A stretch of 64,000 nucleotides of DNA from an uncultured Myxococcales bacterium (GCA_937980205.1 CALJKW010000029.1:1-64000); one strand, 5' to 3'; counted from the stretch's first letter, positions 18,420 to 26,548 are shown. Translations and numbers: made by a program. Notes: a model not told the origin generated them from the sequence alone.

Positions 18420-20060
18420 ATGAACCGTCTGATCGCCTGTGCCGTCGTCTCGCTCGCAGTCGGCTGTAACTGCCCTGGCCCGAACGTCGACATCGACGGA
18501 GGCGCCGGCGGCGGCTCCGGCACCGGTGGAACGAGCGGCACCGGCGGAAGCAGCGGAACGGGCGGCTCCAGCGGTACCGGAGGCACCAGCGGCACCGGCG
18601 GCGCGAGCGGAACCGGCGGCGACGGAGGCCACGTGCTGCCCGACGGCGGCTCGTGCACGCCGACCGGCACGCTGTGCACGTCGGCCAACTCGTGCTGCGG
18701 CGGCCTGTGCATCAACGGGCGCTGCGGAGCCTCGTCGTTCTGCCGCGCAACCGGAGCGACCTGCGCCTCGAGCTCCGACTGCTGCAGCAACTCGTGCGTG
18801 AACGGCAGCTGCTCCGTCGACGCGTGCCGCGACGTCGGCCAGAGCTGCGACGCCGGCGCGTCGTGCTGCACGCAGAGCTGCGGAGCGAACGGCCAGTGCG
18901 CGCAGCTCGGCGGCGGCAGCTGCCGCGTCGTGGGCCAGGCGTGCACGACCGGCAACGACTGCTGCTCGCGGCTGTGCGGCGGCGGCGTCTGCACGCGTGC
19001 TTTCTCGTGCCAGGCCGGCGGCGACGTCTGCCAGCGCGGCAGCGACTGCTGCAGCGGCCTGTGCACGGTGAACGACGGCGGCGCGGGCCGGTGCATCGTG
19101 CCGCCCGGCGGCTGCGTGCAGGCCGGTGAGCCCTGCGCCGGCGGCAGCACCTGCTGCTCGCGGATCTGCGCGAACCCCGGCTCGGGCCAGACGGTGTGTC
19201 TCGCGGCGGGCGGCTGCTCGCTCACGGGGCAGTTCTGCGCGAACGCACAAGCGTGCTGCGGCGGCGGCACGAACCCCAACGGCAGCGTGCAGTGCGACGG
19301 CAACCGCTGCGACAACGGCCAGTCCTGCAACCCGGTCGGCAACATCTGCGGCGCGCCGGTGCTGCCGGGCGGCGGGAGCATCAACGCGAGCCAGAACTGC
19401 TGCAACGGCATGAAAGACGTCTGCAAGCTCGACGGCTCGGGCATCCCGCGCTGCTTCGGCGGCGGCTCGGTCATGTGCCCGACGGGCTACACGGGCCAGG
19501 CGCCGTGCTGCATCGAGGCCGGCAACCTCTGCCAGTTCCGCGATCAGTGCTGCAACGGCGCGGCGTGCGTTCCCGGCGCCGACGGCGGCGTGCAGTGCGT
19601 CGTGCCCACGTGCGTGCCGCCGGGCGGCAGCTGCACCGAAGACGGAGGCTCGGGCGGCTGCTGCGCTCCGCTCGCGTGCTCGGCCGGCGCGTGCCGGCTC
19701 TCGGAGGGCGGCGTCGACGGAGGCCCCGGCGACGCGGGCCAGTGCCTCGCGAACCTGGCGACCTGCACCTCGTCTGCGCAGTGCTGCTCGCTGGTCTGCA
19801 CCAACGGCATGTGCGGCCCGGGCCGCGTGTGCCAGCCGCTCGGCGGCGTGTGCACCGCGACCGCCGACTGCTGCACCGGCACGACCTGCGCGATGGCGCC
19901 CGGCACGATGACCGGCACGTGCCAGCCGTCGACCTGCGTCTCGGTCGGGCAGGCCTGCACCCAGGCGAGCGGCTGCTGCACCGGCCTCTCGTGCCTCGCG
20001 TCGACCGGGGCCCCGTGCGGCGTGACGGGTGCCTGCACGTGCGTGCCGGTCATCCAGTAA
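18420..20060 (+). CDS. Cysteine-rich repeat lipoprotein with Gly/Ser/Thr linker
   Basis: 546 residues. A lipoprotein signal (cleavage before Cys16, LAVGC) is followed by a low-complexity linker of repeated SGTGG units (about 30-75). The remainder consists of more than ten tandem Cys-rich modules of the form C-x(4-6)-C-x(4-6)-CC-x(2-3)-C-x(4)-C, for example CTSANSCCGGLCINGRC and CASSSDCCSNSCVNGSC. This double-Cys spacing resembles small disulfide-knot folds. The protein is therefore an exported, heavily cross-linked surface stalk or adhesin-like molecule. Comparable proteins are frequent in myxobacteria but of unknown role. The nucleotide sequence of the linker is itself repetitive. Confidence 0.75.
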   Translation: MNRLIACAVVSLAVGCNCPGPNVDIDGGAGGGSGTGGTSGTGGSSGTGGSSGTGGTSGTGGASGTGGDGGHVLPDGGSCTPTGTLCTSANSCCGGLCINGRCGASSFCRATGATCASSSDCCSNSCVNGSCSVDACRDVGQSCDAGASCCTQSCGANGQCAQLGGGSCRVVGQACTTGNDCCSRLCGGGVCTRAFSCQAGGDVCQRGSDCCSGLCTVNDGGAGRCIVPPGGCVQAGEPCAGGSTCCSRICANPGSGQTVCLAAGGCSLTGQFCANAQACCGGGTNPNGSVQCDGNRCDNGQSCNPVGNICGAPVLPGGGSINASQNCCNGMKDVCKLDGSGIPRCFGGGSVMCPTGYTGQAPCCIEAGNLCQFRDQCCNGAACVPGADGGVQCVVPTCVPPGGSCTEDGGSGGCCAPLACSAGACRLSEGGVDGGPGDAGQCLANLATCTSSAQCCSLVCTNGMCGPGRVCQPLGGVCTATADCCTGTTCAMAPGTMTGTCQPSTCVSVGQACTQASGCCTGLSCLASTGAPCGVTGACTCVPVIQ

Positions 20061-20086
20061 CGGCTCTTCTTGATAAGGGAGCGGGC

Positions 20087-20809
20087 GTGACCCAGGACCC
20101 GCTCAAGGCGATCACCTACTCGCTGCACGACTCGCTGATGGTGCTCGCGCCCGGCGGGTGGACGAGCCTCGAGATCGAGGTGAGGCCGACGGCGCAAGGG
20201 CTGCGCGTGGCGGCGCTCTCGACCCGCGGCGAGGGCGCGAAGGTGCCCAAGGCTTCGCCGAACCTCGGCATCCCGAAGGAGCACGAGGCGCAGCGGCTCT
20301 CCGAGGCGTTCGACGAGCTCGGGCACCTGCTGCACCACGAGGGCAAGCACTGGCACGGCGGCACGGCGCGCGTTCGGCGCGGGCCCGAGCACACCGACCT
20401 CGAGCTGTTCGACGGTGAGCGGGTGGTGTGGCTCTCGCGGCTGATGAAGGCCGAGCGTGACGAGCTGCTCGTGACCGACGAGCTGCTCGACGCGCTGCTC
20501 GGCACCGAGAAGGCGTTCGCGCAGCTTCAGGAGGGCCTGAAGGTGGAGCAGGGCGCCCGCATGCTCGAGCTCGGCGCCTACGACCCGAAGGAGTTCGTGT
20601 TCCGGTGGAACCACGCCGACGCCGACGTGCGGCGCGTGTGCGCGGTCGACTTCAAGCCGCCCGGCTTGTCGGCGTTCTGGCGCTCGGGGCTCGCGTGCGA
20701 CGAGGGCTTCGCGTGGGCGCTGTGCTCCCACGTGGTGGTCTCGCTCGGCGCGCGCGGCGCGTATCGCGTCACCGGAGATCCGGTGAAGCTGTGCGCCGTG
20801 CTTCGCTGA
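20087..20809 (+). CDS. Hypothetical cytoplasmic protein, 240 aa
   Basis: I do not recognise this family. The GTG at 20087 is preceded by AAGGGA at a good distance; the frame is open further upstream only as a shadow of the preceding gene. The protein has no signal peptide or membrane segment. It has an N-terminal beta-rich part (YSLHDSLMVLAPGG), a central His-containing helix (ELGHLLHHEGKHWHGG) and a C-terminal part with three cysteines. Located 26 bases after the Cys-rich lipoprotein and convergent with the cytochrome gene. Confidence 0.6.
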   Translation: MTQDPLKAITYSLHDSLMVLAPGGWTSLEIEVRPTAQGLRVAALSTRGEGAKVPKASPNLGIPKEHEAQRLSEAFDELGHLLHHEGKHWHGGTARVRRGPEHTDLELFDGERVVWLSRLMKAERDELLVTDELLDALLGTEKAFAQLQEGLKVEQGARMLELGAYDPKEFVFRWNHADADVRRVCAVDFKPPGLSAFWRSGLACDEGFAWALCSHVVVSLGARGAYRVTGDPVKLCAVLR

Positions 20810-20836
20810 ACCCGAACGCGACCCCGGCGGGCGCCG

Positions 20837-21238
20837 TTACTTCTTCTTCGCGGGAGGCGGCTGCGCGCTCTTCGACGGCGAGCCCGCATCGACGGTGGCG
20901 GGCGCGGGGTTCCCGGCGTTCTTCAGCTCGAGCACCCAGTAGACGAGGGCCCAGCGCTCCTCCTCGGGGATGTGCGCGAACGCGACCATCGGCGTGTTGG
21001 GAACGCCCTTGGTCAGCGTGTTGAAGAGCTCTTCGGGCTTGTCGCCCTGCTTGAAGGGGTCCTTCGCGTAGTTGCGGGGCTTGGGGTTCAGCGCGGCAGC
21101 GCCGGGGCCGTCGCCGGCGCCCTTCTCGCCGTGACAGGCCATGCAGTTCGTCATGAACGACTGCTTGCCCTTGTCGAGGAGAGCCTGGGACTTCGGGGGA
21201 GCGGCGGTCAGCGTGAGGGCAAGTGCGATGGAGATCAT
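20837..21238 (-). CDS. Small periplasmic c-type cytochrome
   Basis: 133 residues. The first 14-16 residues (MISIALALTLTAAPP) form a signal peptide, and CMACH is a single c-type heme site about 30 residues in. A downstream TPMVAF Met is placed as the distal ligand, as in class I cytochromes c of the cbb3/CccA kind. The C-terminus is a Pro/Lys/Ser-rich tail. Another ATG at 21388 extends the frame, but that part crosses the element boundary, so ATG 21238 is the true start. It may serve as an electron carrier to an oxidase or peroxidase. Confidence 0.82.
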   Translation of the reverse strand: MISIALALTLTAAPPKSQALLDKGKQSFMTNCMACHGEKGAGDGPGAAALNPKPRNYAKDPFKQGDKPEELFNTLTKGVPNTPMVAFAHIPEEERWALVYWVLELKNAGNPAPATVDAGSPSKSAQPPPAKKK

Positions 21239-21296
21239 GGGGCGCCTATACCTACGGCCTTGGCGCCTGCCAATTCGCAGGCAGAAGCGTTTGAAA

Positions 21297-21321
21297 TGAC
21301 CCCAAGGAGATTCGAACTCCT
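21297..21321. repeat. Left attachment repeat (attL core)
   Basis: Twenty-five bases identical to 38176-38200, corresponding to the T-arm and acceptor 3' strand of tRNA-Glu. To its left is chromosomal sequence upstream of the cytochrome gene; to its right begins the element. Confidence 0.9.
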
Positions 21322-21373
21322 TGGGGAACGGGACCAGATCGCCTGGCTCGAGCAGCTCATCGGCTCGCCGTGA
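21322..21373 (+). other. Detached 3' end of the integrase gene (read only in the excised circle)
   Basis: If the element circularises at its 25-bp repeats, the integrase frame runs through the core and continues here for 16 codons (GERDQIAWLEQLIGSP) to a TGA at 21371-21373. This predicts a 385-residue integrase in the circle against 372 residues in the integrated state. The sequence has codon use like the rest of the gene and looks like an amphipathic C-terminal helix, which supports that it is real coding sequence separated by integration. Confidence 0.7.
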
Positions 21374-21636
21374 GTAGCTGAACCCCACCCCCGTCGAAAC
21401 CGGCTCCTGCAGCGCGCCCTTCTTGGCCGATGGCGCGCCGGGACCCCGTGCGCGCTCACGCGCCGCGGGAGCACGTGGCGCCCCTGGCGCTGCGTGTCTT
21501 TCTGAACCCCTTCACCCCCGGCTGAGCTGCTCGCGCGACAGCTCCTGCCGGGGCCGTCGGCAAGAGGCCGGCTCGGCGTCCGCATGGTGCGGCGTCGGGC
21601 CGGCCTCGCGTTTTCGCGCACGAAAGAGGCCCCGGC
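21374..21636. other. Non-coding left end of the element with strong hairpins
   Basis: No supported gene. An imperfect GC-rich hairpin covers 21566-21605 (arms 21566-21584 and 21588-21605) and is followed at once by CGCGTTTTCGCG (21607-21618). The position between the integrase tail and the first early gene would fit an intrinsic terminator for the integrase transcript in the circular form, an origin, or a packaging signal; none can be chosen from sequence. Confidence 0.45.
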
Positions 21637-21969
21637 ATGGAAGCGAAAGACGACGTCCCCCAGCACCTGGAGTTTCTCCGAGCGAACGGCCACGACCTGG
21701 CGCCGCTCACTGGCACTGACCACAAGGCGCTCGCGGCGATCGCCGACGCGCTGACCCTGTACTCGTACTGCGGCCGCGAGAACGTGCTCGTTGCCGTCGC
21801 GCTGCTCGCCGGCGAGATGCAGGGCAGCACGCGGCCGCTCGCGCGCGAGCTGATCGCCTACGCGATGGACTGGGGCGATCGCGAACGGCTCTGGCCGACG
21901 ATCGAGAAGCACATCGGCGTCGCTCGTCGACAACTGCCGCTCGTGCTCCCGGGGGTGCCCCGTGGCTGA
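21637..21969 (+). CDS. Early provirus protein, hypothetical, 110 aa
   Basis: First gene of the plus-strand early block. Predicted all-helical soluble protein (ALAAIADALTLYSYCG, LARELIAYAMDW) with no recognised domain, signal or membrane segment. ATG with GAAAGAGG upstream. Its end overlaps the next gene by 8 bases, so the block is translated as a unit. Confidence 0.6.
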   Translation: MEAKDDVPQHLEFLRANGHDLAPLTGTDHKALAAIADALTLYSYCGRENVLVAVALLAGEMQGSTRPLARELIAYAMDWGDRERLWPTIEKHIGVARRQLPLVLPGVPRG

Positions 21970-22219
21970 GCTCAAGAACCCGCACCTGCGTCGCGGCAAG
22001 GGAGTGCGCAGCGAGATCCGCCGCGCGGCCGCCGGCCGCCTCGATCGCCTGCATGCGCTCGATCCCGACCCGCGGGCGCTCGAGCTGCCGCCGGCGCCGG
22101 AGTCCGACCCGCGCCAGCTGTCGATGACGTTCCTCGAGCTCGAGGTCGAAGGCGACGACGCGACCGTCGCGGCCGGCCTGCAGCTCGCCAGCGCGCTGAT
22201 CGGAGGTCGCCGTGGCTGA
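21962..22219 (+). CDS. Early provirus protein, hypothetical, 85 aa
   Basis: GTG start, overlapping its neighbour by 8 bases on both sides. The basic N-terminus (LRRGKGVRSEIRRAAAGRLDR) could bind nucleic acid; the C-terminal half is acidic and helical. No family recognised. Confidence 0.55.
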   Translation: MAELKNPHLRRGKGVRSEIRRAAAGRLDRLHALDPDPRALELPPAPESDPRQLSMTFLELEVEGDDATVAAGLQLASALIGGRRG

Positions 22220-22454
22220 CAAAGACCTGCGACTTTGGATCGCGAACAACCTCGCGCTCGTCGACGAGCTGCTCGAGCTCGAGCTGAAGGACAACCAGGT
22301 GCCCGCGCACGAAGCGCAAGGGCGGCTGCTGCAGCTCGAGCTCAAGGCGGTGTTGCGGCACGCGCGCGACTTCGCCGGCCTGAACCCTGACGGGAGCTTC
22401 GACAAGGTGCCGAAGCCGCGGCCGCCGGCGAAGCCGAAGGGAGCCGGCAAGTGA
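22212..22454 (+). CDS. Early provirus protein, hypothetical, 80 aa
   Basis: GTG start preceded by a good GGAGG at 22202-22206. The N-terminal half is a Leu/Glu-rich helix (NNLALVDELLELELKD) likely to form a coiled coil; the C-terminus is a basic Pro/Lys tail. The stop overlaps the next start as GTGA. No family recognised. Confidence 0.55.
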   Translation: MADKDLRLWIANNLALVDELLELELKDNQVPAHEAQGRLLQLELKAVLRHARDFAGLNPDGSFDKVPKPRPPAKPKGAGK

Positions 22455-22768
22455 GCATGACCATCGAGCGCGTGGTGAACGGGCGCTGGTGTCTGCTGAC
22501 GCGCGTCGGGCGCTTCGAGATCTCCACCGTCGAGAGCTCGCTCGACACGCTGGGGCTCGACACGTTTCTGAACGCGACGGGGGCGAAGTCGGCGCCCTGG
22601 TCGCCGTTCGAAACGATGGTGTTCGACGTGCGCACGCGCAAGCGCGGCCGCGTCGGCGAGCTCGCGTCCGCGTTGATGATCGCGGCGTACGACTCGCAGG
22701 AGCAGGCCAGGGCCGGGCACGCCGGCGCCGTCGCACGCTTCGCGCCGGCGAGTGGGGTGACGGCATGA
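22451..22768 (+). CDS. Early provirus protein, hypothetical, 105 aa
   Basis: GTG start overlapping the previous stop as GTGA, with GGGAG upstream. Beta-rich start (IERVVNGRWCLLTRVGRFEI) and a basic middle (DVRTRKRGRVGE). Size and make-up would allow a small single-strand-binding or modulator protein, but no motif proves it. Its stop overlaps the next gene as ATGA. Confidence 0.55.
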   Translation: MSMTIERVVNGRWCLLTRVGRFEISTVESSLDTLGLDTFLNATGAKSAPWSPFETMVFDVRTRKRGRVGELASALMIAAYDSQEQARAGHAGAVARFAPASGVTA

Positions 22769-22977
22769 TGCCCGCCACCTTCGAGCAGCTGCTCGAGCAG
22801 CTCGCGTCGACGTCGAGCGAGCTCGGCCGCGAGATCGGTTGGCTCGCGTCGACGCCGGCGACTGAACGGAAGGAACAACTGAAGCGCATCGAGCGCGCTC
22901 GCCAGAAGCGCGACGTCGCCGCTCGAGCGCTTCGGCTCGCGCGGCTGCTGCACCTGCACGGCCATCCGCAGCTCTGA
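22765..22977 (+). CDS. Early provirus protein, small helical, 70 aa
   Basis: ATG at 22765 inside the ATGA stop of the preceding gene. Entirely helical and charged (EQLLEQLASTSSELGREIGW, then KRIERARQKRD), probably a coiled-coil dimer. The frame is open upstream but only as a shadow. Function unknown. Confidence 0.5.
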   Translation: MMPATFEQLLEQLASTSSELGREIGWLASTPATERKEQLKRIERARQKRDVAARALRLARLLHLHGHPQL

Positions 22978-23039
22978 AGTTCTCCGGGGAGTGCGCCGGG
23001 CCCGACGTCGGGGCCCGGCGCTGAGGGAGGGAAGAAACG

Positions 23040-24296
23040 TTGCCGGTTCTCAGTCTCCGCAGTCACCAGCAAGCCGCCAAGGTCCGCCGCGCGAAGCGCC
23101 GGCGTGAGGAGCTCGGCGCGCCGCCTCGAGGCCGGCCAGGCCTCCCGCTTCACGAGCGCTGCAGCAAAGCGAACGTCACATGGCTCGACCTGGTCGACCT
23201 GCCGCGCGGGCTGATCGCCGAGCACAAGCGCGAGCTGCTGCGCCGGCGCGTGCCCGGCGAGCTCACGCCGATCGACGTCATGCGGCTGCAGCTGCTCGCG
23301 CTGTTCAACGGCCTCAAGCCCGGCGCCGGCGCGGCGCTGCAGGTGCCGGTGCGTGCCGAGCAGAAGCTGCTCGGCGCCGGCGAGAGCACGGTGCAGGCGT
23401 CCAACGCGCGGCTGATCGCGCTCGGCCTCATCGAGCGCTTCGAGCAGCGGCGCGAAGTCGAGTGGGTCGACGCGCTCGGCCGCCGGCACATCGAGGCGAC
23501 GGTCTGGTCGAAGACGTACATCACGGCTCGCGGCCTCGAGCGCCTGCGCGAGCTCGGCGAGAGCCGGCGCAAGGTGGTGAGCGTCGGGCCCCAGCGGGCG
23601 CGCGTCGTGCTCGTCGGAGGCCTGCGCGCCTACCTGCTCAAGGCCTGTGGAGCGGTTTTGCGCCTGCTAGCTCGTCGTTTCGCTGGCGCGCACGAAATCG
23701 AGACCCCTCCCCTTCGGGGAACTACTCAGCGAGAGGAAGAACCAGTTGAAGGAACGCGCGGCAAGGGCCGCGCGGCTGTTTCCTCAACAGCGGCCACAGG
23801 CCCACCGTCCCGCACGAACGCTGAGGCACCGCCTGACGTCCGGAGGCGTGCGGCATCGAGGGAATGGGTTCAGGTCGAATTCGAGCGTTTGAAGGCTCAC
23901 AGGGCCCTCAGCGCCCCGCAGGCGTGGCCAGATTTGTACTGGAACGGAGATCGCCCGTTCCGCCGCTGGCTCGAGCGCCAGTTCGACGCGCTCTACCGCC
24001 GCGAGCTCACCACCTGGTTCGTGCGGGAGTCGACGGCGGCCGAGCGCTGGGTGCAGCAGCGGCGAGACGCCGAGGACGCGGCGCGGCTCGACGAGCTCGA
24101 GCGCCGCGAGCCGAGCGAGGCGGAGAAGCGCCGGCGGTACCACTCGCACGCCGTGCTGTGGCGGCGCGGGGAGTGGGTGCCGGCGCCGGTGTTCGCGATC
24201 GAGGAGCTCAAGAAGGTGCAGCGCGCCCAGCGGGCCGCCGGCGAGCTGCAGCCCAGGTCACGGCGGCCGCGCGGGAGGAAACATGTTCACGGCTAG
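23040..24296 (+). CDS. Probable winged-helix replication initiator of the provirus
   Basis: 418 residues, strongly basic. TTG start preceded by GAGGGAGGGAAG. Residues about 95-175 look like a winged helix: a helix-turn-helix stretch (GESTVQASNARLIALGLIERF), a beta wing with VDALGRRHIEATVWS, and a return helix (YITARGLERLRELGE). A polar Arg/Pro/Thr-rich linker (about 215-275) joins it to a helical, Trp-containing C-terminal domain rich in Arg and Glu. Being the largest early gene and having a DNA-binding fold, it is the best candidate for a replication initiator, as in other small temperate phages and plasmids. No rolling-circle HUH motif or polymerase motif is visible, so this remains inference. 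Confidence 0.5.
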   Translation: MPVLSLRSHQQAAKVRRAKRRREELGAPPRGRPGLPLHERCSKANVTWLDLVDLPRGLIAEHKRELLRRRVPGELTPIDVMRLQLLALFNGLKPGAGAALQVPVRAEQKLLGAGESTVQASNARLIALGLIERFEQRREVEWVDALGRRHIEATVWSKTYITARGLERLRELGESRRKVVSVGPQRARVVLVGGLRAYLLKACGAVLRLLARRFAGAHEIETPPLRGTTQREEEPVEGTRGKGRAAVSSTAATGPPSRTNAEAPPDVRRRAASREWVQVEFERLKAHRALSAPQAWPDLYWNGDRPFRRWLERQFDALYRRELTTWFVRESTAAERWVQQRRDAEDAARLDELERREPSEAEKRRRYHSHAVLWRRGEWVPAPVFAIEELKKVQRAQRAAGELQPRSRRPRGRKHVHG

Positions 24297-24561
24297 GGTG
24301 CTGATCGATGAAGAGTGGCGCGCGTGGTACCGGCGCGCTCAACGAATCCTCGAGGTGAAGCGTTTCGACGAACCCGACGACGCCGAGCTCGTCGACGAGC
24401 ACCAGGTGCGCGAGCTGTTCCGCGCGTCCGGCGGCTGGATGAGTCTCGCGAAGCTGTTCGAGTACTGCGAGCTCCCGCGCGCCGGCGCGTTCTGTCGCCG
24501 GCGTTCGTTCGCCGTCGAGACGCGAGCTCGAGCTGCGCTGCACAGGGCGATGACGCAGTGA
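24283..24561 (+). CDS. Early provirus protein, hypothetical, 92 aa
   Basis: ATG with a very good GGGAGGAAAC upstream; starts 14 bases before the initiator gene ends. Acidic and aromatic N-terminus (IDEEWRAWYRRAQRILEVKR), one pair of cysteines. Overlaps the next gene as GTGA. No family recognised. Confidence 0.55.
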   Translation: MFTARVLIDEEWRAWYRRAQRILEVKRFDEPDDAELVDEHQVRELFRASGGWMSLAKLFEYCELPRAGAFCRRRSFAVETRARAALHRAMTQ

Positions 24562-24818
24562 CGGTTCACGCCTGCGGGAGCTGCCTTTCGCATCGCGGGC
24601 AGGCGAACTCGTCACACACGCTCGACGTCGCGCTCTGCGAGCTGCAGGGCTTCGGCACCGTGCAGTTCGATGAAGGCTGCTACTACGTGAAGCTCGCCGT
24701 GCAGCTGCAGCTGGTCGACTGCCCGACGTGTCGCGTGGTGATCGACTACTGGCTGCAAGAGGGGACCGTCGACGTCGAGCAAGAAACCGGCGTCATGCGT
24801 CGACTGCCTCGCGACTGA
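24558..24818 (+). CDS. Early provirus protein with possible zinc ribbon, 86 aa
   Basis: GTG start in a GTGA overlap. Two CxxC pairs (CGSC near residue 6 and CPTC near residue 54), plus other cysteines, could bind one zinc ion. Between them the sequence is beta-rich (CELQGFGTVQFDEGCYYVKL). Last gene of the early block; convergent with the serine recombinase. Function unknown. Confidence 0.55.
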   Translation: MTVHACGSCLSHRGQANSSHTLDVALCELQGFGTVQFDEGCYYVKLAVQLQLVDCPTCRVVIDYWLQEGTVDVEQETGVMRRLPRD

Positions 24819-24875
24819 AACGAAAAGGAACGTTTTTGAACAGGGACGTAGAAGGCACCCGGTTTCGAGGGGAGC

Positions 24876-25517
24876 TCACTCCGTTTTCGGCTGTGCCTTT
24901 TTGAGCAACGGGTTTTCGTGCTCACCAGGTGGCGGCCGCGGCCGCGGCCGTCGCGCCATCACGCGCTGAATCGTTGCCCTCGAGCAGCCGAAAGCCTTCG
25001 CAGCGAACGCCGCCGAGTTGTGCTGAACGATCCAGGCGACCTGGCCGGCGTCGAGCTTCTTCGGAGGTCGGCCGAGCCGCACGCCTCGAGCTCGAGCTGC
25101 AGCCAGGCCGCGTTTGGTCGACGCGACGATCTCCTGCCGCTGGGCTTCGGCGACCGCGGCGAAGACGTTGAACACGAGATTGCCGTGCGGCGTGCTCATG
25201 TCGATCGCCGGTTGCGTGTAGCTGACGAGCGCGACGCCGCGCTCGAGGAACAGCTCGCGCGCGATGACGAGCGTTTCGACCAGGTCGCGGCCGAGACGCG
25301 ACGTCGACCAGATCAGCACCGCCTTGAAGCGCTTCAGCGCGGCGTGATGCCGAAGGCGCTCGAGTTCGGGCCGCTTCTTCGCGGCGCCGCTGACCTTCTC
25401 TTCGTACGTCTCGACGATCTTCCACCTGCGCCGGCGTGCCTCGCGCTCGAGCGCGGCGCGCTGCTGCTTGAGGTCTTGGTCTTCGGTCGAAACCCGAACG
25501 TAGAGCGCGACTTTCAT
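24876..25517 (-). CDS. Small serine recombinase (resolvase/invertase family)
   Basis: 213 residues. The catalytic domain starts MKVALYVRVSTEDQ with the nucleophile Ser10; the arginine motifs are present at STSRLGRDLVE, and the long E helix follows (FNVFAAVAEAQRQEIVASTKRG). The C-terminus is a Hin-like helix-turn-helix (FAAKAFGCSRATIQRVMAR). Length is typical of Tn3 resolvases and DNA invertases. It is the last gene of the minus-strand regulatory operon and its ATG overlaps the previous stop as ATGA. It might resolve dimers or invert a segment; I found no obvious crossover pair. Its presence beside a tyrosine integrase is unusual in so small an element. Confidence 0.9.
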   Translation of the reverse strand: MKVALYVRVSTEDQDLKQQRAALEREARRRRWKIVETYEEKVSGAAKKRPELERLRHHAALKRFKAVLIWSTSRLGRDLVETLVIARELFLERGVALVSYTQPAIDMSTPHGNLVFNVFAAVAEAQRQEIVASTKRGLAAARARGVRLGRPPKKLDAGQVAWIVQHNSAAFAAKAFGCSRATIQRVMARRPRPRPPPGEHENPLLKKAQPKTE

Positions 25518-25744
25518 CGCCGGCGCGTACCACGTGGGGCTGACACTCCCGCGACCAGCTTAAGGTGCCCGACCCTCGGATCTGACATCTTCGGCTCGAA
25601 ATCGGCCGCCGCATTTGGCGCAGGACGCACGATCTCGAGGTGGGGGCGGGCTCGGGTACCCCCTTTTCGTCGACGTCGGCGAGCTGGCTGCAGCACGAGC
25701 TCGCGCAGCGCGAGAGCGAGGCACAGCTCGAGTGCGAAGCGCAT
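25514..25744 (-). CDS. Possible small protein in the regulatory operon, 76 aa
   Basis: The frame starts with ATG in a TGATG overlap with the upstream gene and ends in an ATGA overlap with the recombinase, which argues that it is translated. It has a hydrophobic N-terminal helix (FALELCLALALRELVL) followed by a very basic tract (RRRRRKGG). Competing frames exist on the plus strand, so it is tentative. Confidence 0.4.
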   Translation of the reverse strand: MRFALELCLALALRELVLQPARRRRRKGGTRARPHLEIVRPAPNAAADFEPKMSDPRVGHLKLVAGVSAPRGTRRR

Positions 25745-25986
25745 CACGACGCGAGCCCCAGCTCGTCGCCTGCGACGACGCCGCCGGCGTCGTCCTCGGT
25801 CTCGGGCAGTTCGTCGAGCTCGAAGAAGACCAGTCCGTCGACGCCGCCGTGCGGCCGCCGGCGAACGCGCTCGAGCACGTCGAGCAGCTCGCGGCCGCGC
25901 GCGAGCTGACTGCGGCCGGCGCCGAGCTGCTCGGCGGCGACCAGGTCGGCCGCGGCGAGCTCGAGCGCTGTCGGCCGACGCTTCAT
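25744..25986 (-). CDS. Small acidic hypothetical protein, 80 aa
   Basis: ATG overlaps the stop of the upstream gene (TGATG), and its own stop overlaps the next start the same way. The N-terminus is helical and basic, the C-terminus acidic (ELDELPETEDDAGG). No family recognised; the chain of coupled overlaps is the main evidence. Confidence 0.45.
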   Translation of the reverse strand: MKRRPTALELAAADLVAAEQLGAGRSQLARGRELLDVLERVRRRPHGGVDGLVFFELDELPETEDDAGGVVAGDELGLAS

Positions 25987-26345
25987 CAGTGCGGGGACGT
26001 CGGCGCCGGCGGAACGTCGCCGGGCTGCGCGAGCTGCACCGTCGTCTGCGGGCGCTGGAAGAGAACCTGCACCGGTCGCTTGCACGCCGGACACAGCGCC
26101 CCGAAACCGGTGACGCCGGCGGCCGACGACTCCGGGGTCTCCGGCATCAGCCCGCAGCGCACGAGCGTTCCGCACAGGCAGTTCGTGTACTTCACTTTCG
26201 GCATCTCGATCATGCGCGCTCCGTACTTCTCGGCCGCGCGCTCGAGCGCGTCGGCCAGGTCTGGGCTGCTGTCCTGCAGCCGGGGATCTTGCCGCGCCGC
26301 CTTCACGCGCGCGACAGCCAGGTGACGTCGACCAGGTCGCTTCAC
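25986..26345 (-). CDS. Hypothetical protein with a zinc-ribbon-like Cys set, 119 aa
   Basis: GTG start in a GTGA overlap. A basic N-terminus is followed by a helical segment (LADALERAAEKYGARMIEM) and then cysteines in the arrangement C-x-C-x5-C ... C-x2-C (TNCLCGTLVRCG, LCPACKRP), suggesting a zinc ribbon. Part of the coupled regulatory operon; could be a DNA-binding accessory. No family recognised. Confidence 0.55.
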   Translation of the reverse strand: MKRPGRRHLAVARVKAARQDPRLQDSSPDLADALERAAEKYGARMIEMPKVKYTNCLCGTLVRCGLMPETPESSAAGVTGFGALCPACKRPVQVLFQRPQTTVQLAQPGDVPPAPTSPH

Positions 26346-26548
26346 GGGTCGAACCGCGCTTCCTTCACCTTACACAGCGAGCGCGCTTCCTCGAGGCGGA
26401 TGCGCACGCGCTCGAGCTCGAGCTGCGCGACGTCGCGCTCGCGCTCGAGCGGGCCGACGCCGAGCAACAGAACGAGTCCCGCTCCCGCGAGCAGACCGCC
26501 GAGCGCGCCGACGACGAACCCCTCTTCCTGCCAAACCGGTTTATCCAC
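26342..26548 (-). CDS. Small membrane protein with C-terminal coiled coil, 68 aa
   Basis: Starts GTG within the end of the upstream gene. One membrane helix near the N-terminus (FVVGALGGLLAGAGLVLLLG) is followed by a charged heptad-like helix (RERDVAQLELERVRIRLEEA) and one Cys. This is the plan of an inner-membrane spanin (Rz-like) or a small membrane regulator, but location in the regulatory operon rather than beside the endopeptidase leaves that open. Confidence 0.5.
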   Translation of the reverse strand: MDKPVWQEEGFVVGALGGLLAGAGLVLLLGVGPLERERDVAQLELERVRIRLEEARSLCKVKEARFDP

